From Shumkonia mesophila (GTDB lineage: Bacteria > Pseudomonadota > Alphaproteobacteria > Rhodospirillales > Shumkoniaceae), in assembly GCF_026163695.1 (NCBI RefSeq), contig NZ_JAOTID010000019.1, positions 1 through 64,000 on the forward strand: DNA of 64,000 nt, in the 5' to 3' direction. The translations under genes were made by a program, and so were the position numbers. The stretch's first letter is position 1. Every line of letters starts with the position of its first letter. Shown here in pieces: positions 59,400 to 64,000 of the stretch. The notes under the pieces are model-generated. The model had not been told where the DNA came from, ran no database searches, and saw nothing but the letters and a program-made list of their open reading frames with translations.

Positions 59400-60368
59400 C
59401 TACTTGGCGTAGCCGAGCGCTTTCATGACGCGCAGTGTCTCTTTTTCGTGCTGCGTCATGAGGGCGGCAAGTTCATCGGGCCCCATCCACTTCACGCCAA
59501 AATTGGCGGTCGCCATGGCGTTGCGGAATTCCTCCGAGCGCACGGCTCCGCGAACCGCCTTCTCCCAAACCTTAACGACTTCTGGAGGCAATCCGGCTGG
59601 CCCGGCCAACGCGCGCCATGTCCCCCCATCCACTGCATGCCCGACCGTTGCACCCGCCAGGGGCACATCTTCGAATCCAGGAACCGGAGAAGGGCTGAGA
59701 ACCGCCAAAGCCCGAACGAGCCCCGCCTTCATGAGGGAGGAGGCCTCGGGCAGCGACACCGTCTGAAAATCAACGCCCTTGGAAGCAAGTTCCGTCAAAC
59801 CGGTAGAGGCTCCTTGGCCAGGAATCCAGCCGATCTTCGCGACTTGGATGCCATAGTCGAGCATCATCGCCGCCACGGGCACGTCCCAAACACTGCCGCA
59901 ACCACCACTGCAGTGAATCTTGTAGTTCGACGGAGCCGCCTTCAACGCTTCGAGCGCATCCTTGAGATTCTTAAAGGGAGAGTCCGCAGCAACCACCAGC
60001 GACGAGGAGTCGCCGTTGAAATTGGCAATGGGCGTGAAATCGGATGCAGAAAAGTGGGCCTGGCCTGTAAAGCTGTATCCCGCATAAGGGAACAGCAAAC
60101 CGATGGTATAGCCATCCGGCTTGGCATTGATGAGCGTGGTCAACCCGACCACACCGCCGCCCTGCCCTTGGTTAATGATAGTGATCGGCTGATCGAGGAA
60201 CGTTTCCAAGTCACGCGCCAGCAGCCGAGTGGTCGTATCGCCACCACCGCCAGCCGCCGCAGGCACGACAACAGTCAGAGGCCTTTGTGGAAATTCCTCG
60301 GCGTACGCCCCACTCCCGAATACCAGCGCAAGCAGTAGCGCAACGGCAAGACAATGCATTCGCCCCAT
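59400..60368 (-). CDS. Tripartite tricarboxylate transporter receptor (TctC/Bug family), copy 2
   Basis: A 322-residue receptor with a signal peptide (ending near GAYAEEFP). PLTVVVPAAAGGGGDTTTRLLARDLE, TIINQGQGGGVVGLTTLINAKPDGYT and a Cys pair (CSGGCGSVWDVP) place it beside copy 1. The start at 60368 has GGGAGG seven bases upstream. It is the first structural gene of the transporter set and lies 109 bp after the IclR gene. Confidence 0.92.
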   Translation of the reverse strand: MGRMHCLAVALLLALVFGSGAYAEEFPQRPLTVVVPAAAGGGGDTTTRLLARDLETFLDQPITIINQGQGGGVVGLTTLINAKPDGYTIGLLFPYAGYSFTGQAHFSASDFTPIANFNGDSSSLVVAADSPFKNLKDALEALKAAPSNYKIHCSGGCGSVWDVPVAAMMLDYGIQVAKIGWIPGQGASTGLTELASKGVDFQTVSLPEASSLMKAGLVRALAVLSPSPVPGFEDVPLAGATVGHAVDGGTWRALAGPAGLPPEVVKVWEKAVRGAVRSEEFRNAMATANFGVKWMGPDELAALMTQHEKETLRVMKALGYAK

Positions 60369-60436
60369 CGAATAACCTCCCAACTTTCTACCAAGCTATC
60401 CGAAGGACTAAACCAACCCTCTCTCGCTGTCAATCC

Positions 60437-60477
60437 CGAATAGTGGAATTAAATGGCTAAATATATATGTTAATTCC
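60437..60477. promoter_or_regulatory. Probable IclR operator upstream of the TctC gene
   Basis: CGAATAGTGGAATT at 60437-60450 contains the CGAATAGTG half-site shared with 27210-27218 and 32536-32544. It overlaps a perfect inverted repeat GGAATTAA (60445-60452) and TTAATTCC (60470-60477), similar to the GGAATT...ATTCC type of IclR sites. It lies between the IclR stop and the TctC start. Confidence 0.65.
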
Positions 60478-61275
60478 TTAACCGCTCCAACCGAGCTTGC
60501 AAGAGATCTCATCCGCCGTCTGGATAATAGCCGGGGCCAAGCCTTGAATGCGGCTCAGCGGCATCCTGGCGCTGGGTCCGGAAACGCTCACGGAAGCAAA
60601 CACCTGGCCGCGGGAATCGCGTATGGGAGCGCCGATGCAGCGCACTCCGATTTCGTTTTCCTCGTCATCGACGGCAAAGCCGCGCTGACGGGTCAACTCG
60701 AGGTCGGCCAATAACGCTTCCAAGGTCGAAAGCGTGTGCTCCGTGCGTGGTTCCAATCCTTCTTCAGCGACGATCCTCAAGATCAACTCTTGCTCCTGAA
60801 AAGCCAAAAACGCCTTACCGACGCCGGTGCAATACGTCGGAGCCGCTTCAATAGTCGTCAGTGTTGTCAGCCGCGTGCCACCCATCTCTTCGCGCTCGAT
60901 GCAGGCCATCTGGCTGCCGTCAAACATATGAAGATGAACGATTTCGCCCGTCAGTTGATGCAGCGCCAAGACATAAGAATGCGCATGATGGTTCAAGTCC
61001 AGGTTGGCAATAACCACGCTGCCGAAGTAGAACATTTTGAGACCCAGGCGGTACGTTTGCCGACGCCCGTCCTGGTCAAGCAATCCGACATCGCGCAAAG
61101 AGGCAACAATACGGTGGATAGTCGTCCGCGGCAGGCTTGTTGCTTCCATAATCTCGGCGATGGAAAGCTGGCCACGCGCACGCGTGAAGCAACCGAGAAC
61201 GGCAGCCATCTTGTAGAAGAGCTTTGCTCCGCCGTCGCGACTCGTGCTGGTATTCCTGTTGTCGGTCGAGGTCAT
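60478..61275 (-). CDS. IclR-family transcriptional regulator
   Basis: A 265-residue protein. LFYKMAAVLGCFTRARGQLS and IAEIMEATSLPRTTIHRIVASLRDVGLLDQ form the winged helix, and TTIEAAPTYCTGVGKAFLAF, RGFAVDDEENEIGVRCIGAPIRDSRGQVFASVSVSGP the ligand domain. I chose ATG at 61275; upstream frames add 40 poorly conserved residues. It is on the same strand as the TTT set and probably controls it, with the site at 60437-60477 immediately downstream of its own gene. Confidence 0.92.
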   Translation of the reverse strand: MTSTDNRNTSTSRDGGAKLFYKMAAVLGCFTRARGQLSIAEIMEATSLPRTTIHRIVASLRDVGLLDQDGRRQTYRLGLKMFYFGSVVIANLDLNHHAHSYVLALHQLTGEIVHLHMFDGSQMACIEREEMGGTRLTTLTTIEAAPTYCTGVGKAFLAFQEQELILRIVAEEGLEPRTEHTLSTLEALLADLELTRQRGFAVDDEENEIGVRCIGAPIRDSRGQVFASVSVSGPSARMPLSRIQGLAPAIIQTADEISCKLGWSG

Positions 61276-61667
61276 TCCGGTCCTTAAGGTCGATGCTGGG
61301 AACGATTGCGCTAAGCGTTCACTGTTTCTCTCATGAGAGGCAAGGGGCCTGAAAGAGCGCAAATTACGGATGGATGTGGCCAAGTCATCTTGCACAATAC
61401 AGCCTACCCCAAAACCGCCCCGTCATAAGAGGAATTTCGAAGCGTCATCGTCGCTTATTATTCCGCACTGCGAGATAAAAGCAAGATGAGCATGAGATTG
61501 CCGCAGAACCTCTCCGCCTAGCACTAGGCCGATTTTTGGAGAGACGAGCATTTTGGGGATTGAACTAACCCGCTGGCGCGGGAGGTAGGGTCGGCACCGG
61601 ACGGAAGGTTTCCGGTTTGAGAGGATATCGGGTGTTGAAGCCCGACCTATCAGACAGGAGAAGCCCG
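61276..61667. other. Intergenic region between the IclR gene and the recombinase chimera
   Basis: About 390 bp. The side near 61276-61450 presumably holds the IclR promoter. From about 61560 the sequence is typical leader DNA of the recombinase-carrying element and ends in AGGAG before the ATG. The exact element boundary is not visible. Confidence 0.5.
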
Positions 61668-63578
61668 ATGGTGGAGATGAGCCCTCTGCGCCGGCGGATG
61701 ATCGAGGGCATGACGGTCCGCAATCTGTCGCCGGCGACGCAACGGTCCTATGTTCACGCGATCTCGAAGTTCAGCCGCCATTTCAAGCGGTCGCCGAACC
61801 GGCTTGGTCTGGAGGACGTTCGCGCCTACCAAGTGCATCTCGTTTCGAAGGGCATCTCATGGCCGGGGCTGAACCAGACGGTATGTGCGCTGCGGTTCTT
61901 CTACGGCGTGACGCTGGGCCATGGGGAGATCCCGGAGTGGATCCCCTATGCGCGCGAGTCGCGTACGCTGCCGGTGGTGCTGAGCGCCGACGAGGTGGTG
62001 CGGTTTCTCGAAGCGGTACCGAGCCTGAAGACCCGCACTGCCTTGACGGCCGCCTATGCGGCGGGGCTGCGTACATCGGAGGCGGTCGGCCTCAGGATCG
62101 GCGATATCGACAGCCGGCGGATGGCGATCCGGGTCGAGCATGGCAAGGGCGGCAAGGACCGCTATGTCATGCTGTCGGCGCAACTGCTGCGGATTTTGCG
62201 CACCTACTGGCGACTGGCGCGGCCTAATGAGTGGCTGTTTCCCGGCCGCGACGGCAGCAGCCCGATCGATGTGCAGGTGCTCTATGCCGCCTGCCGCTCG
62301 GCCGCGGCGGCGGCGGGTCTCGGCAAGCGGGTAACGGTGCACACCCTGCGCCACAGCTTCGCCACCCACCTTCTCGAGAACGGCACCGACATCCGCATCA
62401 TTCAGGTGCTGCTTGGCCACAACAACCCGATCTACGGCGGCGCCTACGCCTATGGTAGGACGGGATCTGCATCGGAATACGGGGCGACGACGGCTCGCTC
62501 ACGCCGCCGCCGCAAGGCGCGCGAGGAATGGTTGGCGTTGATCCCGAAAGCTCATGAAGGCTACGTCAGTTGGGAGAGGGCGGAGGCGATCCGCAAGATG
62601 GTCAGCGACAATGTGCCTACGAGCCGGCATCACGGAGCACCCAAGCATGGTGATGCCCTGCTTGCCGGTCTTGTCCGCTGCCGGCGGTGCGGCCGCAAAC
62701 TGACGGTCCGCTACACCGGAACCCGGCACGACATTCCCCGCTATTCCTGCTGGCGGGGTTTGCTCGACAATGGCGAGCCGCGGTGCATCGCCTTCGGTGG
62801 GCTGCGGGCCGACGACGCCATTGAGGAAGCGCTTTTCCAGGTCGTCGAACCGGGCGCCATTGCTGCCGCTGTCGAAGCCGCGGCACAAGCCGCCCACCGC
62901 CGTGATCAGGTTCGCGATGCGCTGATGCGCGATCTCGAGGCTGCCCACTACAGCGCCGATCGGGCATTCCGGCAATATGACGCCTCGGACCTCGAGAATT
63001 GGTTGGTTGCCGCGGAACTGGAGACGCGATGGAACCGCGCCCTTTCCCATGTCGACGGGATCGAGAGCCGGATTGTCGAGCATGATGCCGCGAAGCCGGA
63101 ACCATCCTCTCTGTCGTTGCCGGACATCACCGCGCTCGGCGGAGACCTTCGGGCTGTCTGGTCGGCGCCGACAACGGATGCCAGGCTCAAGAAGCGCATC
63201 GTGCGCACCCTCATCCACGAGGTGATCGCCGATATCGATGATGAGGCATCCGAGATCGTGCTTCTGATCCATTGGATCGGTGGCGTGCATACCGAACGGC
63301 GCCTGCCGAAGCGGCGCCGAGGGCAGCGCAACAGTACTTCCCCCGATATCATCGCGGCCGTCCGGCACTTGGTGCTCATTGCCAATGATGATCTGATTGC
63401 CGGCATCCTCAACCGAAACGGCCTGGTGACCGGACACGGCAATCGCTGGACACGCGAACGGGTCACCGCGCTCCGGTCACACCACAAAATCCGCGTCTTC
63501 CGCCCACAGGCAAGCGTCAGGAACCAGTGGGCGTTCAAACACTCCGCCCGGAGCTTGCTGTTGAAGGCTTCGATGTAG
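61668..63578 (+). CDS. Chimera: tyrosine recombinase fused in frame to the C-terminal part of a large serine recombinase
   Basis: A 636-residue protein. Residues 1-253 are a XerC-like tyrosine recombinase ([35 protein letters not shown]) that stops before its nucleophile Tyr. From about 254 the chain reads [20 protein letters not shown] and then [15 protein letters not shown] with two Cys pairs (CRRCGR...CW...RC), the recombinase zinc-ribbon and C-terminal DNA-binding part of a large serine recombinase, which lost its N-terminal catalytic Ser domain. The join lies between LLGHNN and PIYGG near 62427. AGGAG precedes the ATG. Each half lacks its nucleophile, so it should not recombine on its own. 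The C-terminal 30 residues run into IS3 sequence. Confidence 0.85.
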   Translation: MVEMSPLRRRMIEGMTVRNLSPATQRSYVHAISKFSRHFKRSPNRLGLEDVRAYQVHLVSKGISWPGLNQTVCALRFFYGVTLGHGEIPEWIPYARESRTLPVVLSADEVVRFLEAVPSLKTRTALTAAYAAGLRTSEAVGLRIGDIDSRRMAIRVEHGKGGKDRYVMLSAQLLRILRTYWRLARPNEWLFPGRDGSSPIDVQVLYAACRSAAAAAGLGKRVTVHTLRHSFATHLLENGTDIRIIQVLLGHNNPIYGGAYAYGRTGSASEYGATTARSRRRRKAREEWLALIPKAHEGYVSWERAEAIRKMVSDNVPTSRHHGAPKHGDALLAGLVRCRRCGRKLTVRYTGTRHDIPRYSCWRGLLDNGEPRCIAFGGLRADDAIEEALFQVVEPGAIAAAVEAAAQAAHRRDQVRDALMRDLEAAHYSADRAFRQYDASDLENWLVAAELETRWNRALSHVDGIESRIVEHDAAKPEPSSLSLPDITALGGDLRAVWSAPTTDARLKKRIVRTLIHEVIADIDDEASEIVLLIHWIGGVHTERRLPKRRRGQRNSTSPDIIAAVRHLVLIANDDLIAGILNRNGLVTGHGNRWTRERVTALRSHHKIRVFRPQASVRNQWAFKHSARSLLLKASM

Positions 63579-64000
63579 CCATTGTCGGTCGGCTTGCCTG
63601 GCCGTGAGAAGTCCAGCGTCACGTCGTTGGCATAGGCCCAGAGATCAAGGTCGCGGGAGACGAATTCGCTGCCGTTGTCGACCCGGGTCGTCTTCGGATA
63701 GCCGATCTGCGCACATACCCGCTCCAAGGTCTGCACCACGTCCTCTCCGCGATAGGTGAACCGCGGATCCGTGGCCGGGCAGTAGCGTGAATGGGTATCG
63801 ACGACGGTCAGGATACGCAGCTTCCTTCCTGTCGCCAGTTGGTCGTGGACAAAGTCCATCGCCCAGACATCGTTCGGCCCGACAGCCTCCTGCCGATCCT
63901 CCCGCAACTTCGCCTTCACGCGCCGCTTGGGGTACTTGTTGGTGACGCCGTTCTCGGTGCGGCAGAAGCGCAGGGCGTCGAGGGCCGGATGCTCGCCGAC
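63505..64000 (-). pseudogene. IS3-family transposase (OrfB), truncated at its 3' end and cut by the window edge
   Basis: The frame enters from the right edge of the window (VGEHPALDALRFCRTENGVT) and reads WAMDFVHDQLATGRKLRILT, TRVDNGSEFVSRDLDLWAY and [20 protein letters not shown], the DDE integrase core with Asp, Asp and Glu. It ends near 63505 after WFLTLA, where sequence of the serine-recombinase part begins on the other strand; the last part of the transposase is missing. Start and 5' end lie outside the window. Confidence 0.9.

Noticed and set aside
1-64000. tRNA, rRNA or riboswitch genes
   Set aside because: I looked for tRNA-like cloverleaf ends (GGTTCGA...CCA) and conserved riboswitch cores in the intergenic gaps and saw none that I could support.

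Overview
The window looks like GC-rich alphaproteobacterial chromosome, probably from the Rhodospirillales. This is an inference from the codon and GC style, the DHC/SHP/cytochrome b561 genes, the density of TRAP carriers and the IS families; no rRNA or tRNA gene was found to fix the taxonomy.

Layout. (1) 1-8.9 kb is a mobile defence segment: a small zincin-like gene, a divergent helicase-PLD fusion resembling a type II Mokosh anti-phage protein, an ArdC-type antirestriction protein, and two tandem tyrosine recombinases. (2) 9.1-14.2 kb is accessory: a Fic-family gene inside a pair of exact inverted repeats, a 0.54-kb minisatellite of two alternating 45-50 bp units, a diheme cytochrome/SHP/b561 operon whose b561 gene is cut, and fused fragments of an amidohydrolase and a shikimate-dehydrogenase-like gene. 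(3) 14.3-48.9 kb holds five solute uptake and catabolism cassettes side by side: TAXI-TRAP with two enolase-superfamily enzymes and a FadR-type regulator; TAXI-TRAP with M24 hydrolase, PLP enzyme, RidA and an IclR regulator; DctPQM TRAP with cyclase, amidase, RidA, MBL-fold protein, PuuE-like deacetylase, racemase-like protein, flavin reductase and a GntR regulator; a carbohydrate-type ABC importer with a metal-ligand-less M24 protein and an RpiR regulator; and another DctPQM TRAP. (4) 49.3-53.5 kb is a graveyard of insertions: a cut isocitrate/isopropylmalate-dehydrogenase-type gene, a frameshifted IS6 transposase, a MarR-like gene split by a 1-kb element carrying a RelB/YafQ-type toxin-antitoxin pair, an IS701-like fragment and an intact IS110 transposase. 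(5) 53.5-61.3 kb is a sixth cassette: PfkB kinase, DapA-family aldolase, a tripartite tricarboxylate transporter with two receptors, and an IclR regulator. (6) 61.6-64 kb has an in-frame tyrosine/serine recombinase chimera and a cut IS3 transposase.

The most interesting signal is a transposable-element family without a visible transposase. Two elements (9140-11087 and 50561-51575) share about 25-bp inverted ends and distinct left and right subterminal sequences, yet carry unrelated toxin-type cargo: Fic in one, RelB/YafQ in the other. The second has a perfect 8-bp target duplication, and removing it plus one duplication restores a MarR reading frame. Its toxin has stop codons where I expect two Trp codons.

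The catabolic cassettes also carry readable regulatory signals. Paired GTNNACAA-N12-TTGTNNAC sites sit upstream of both ends of the GntR cluster. Two matching 21-bp sites lie between the FadR-type gene and the operon it faces. A shared CGAATAGTG half-site lies near both IclR genes.
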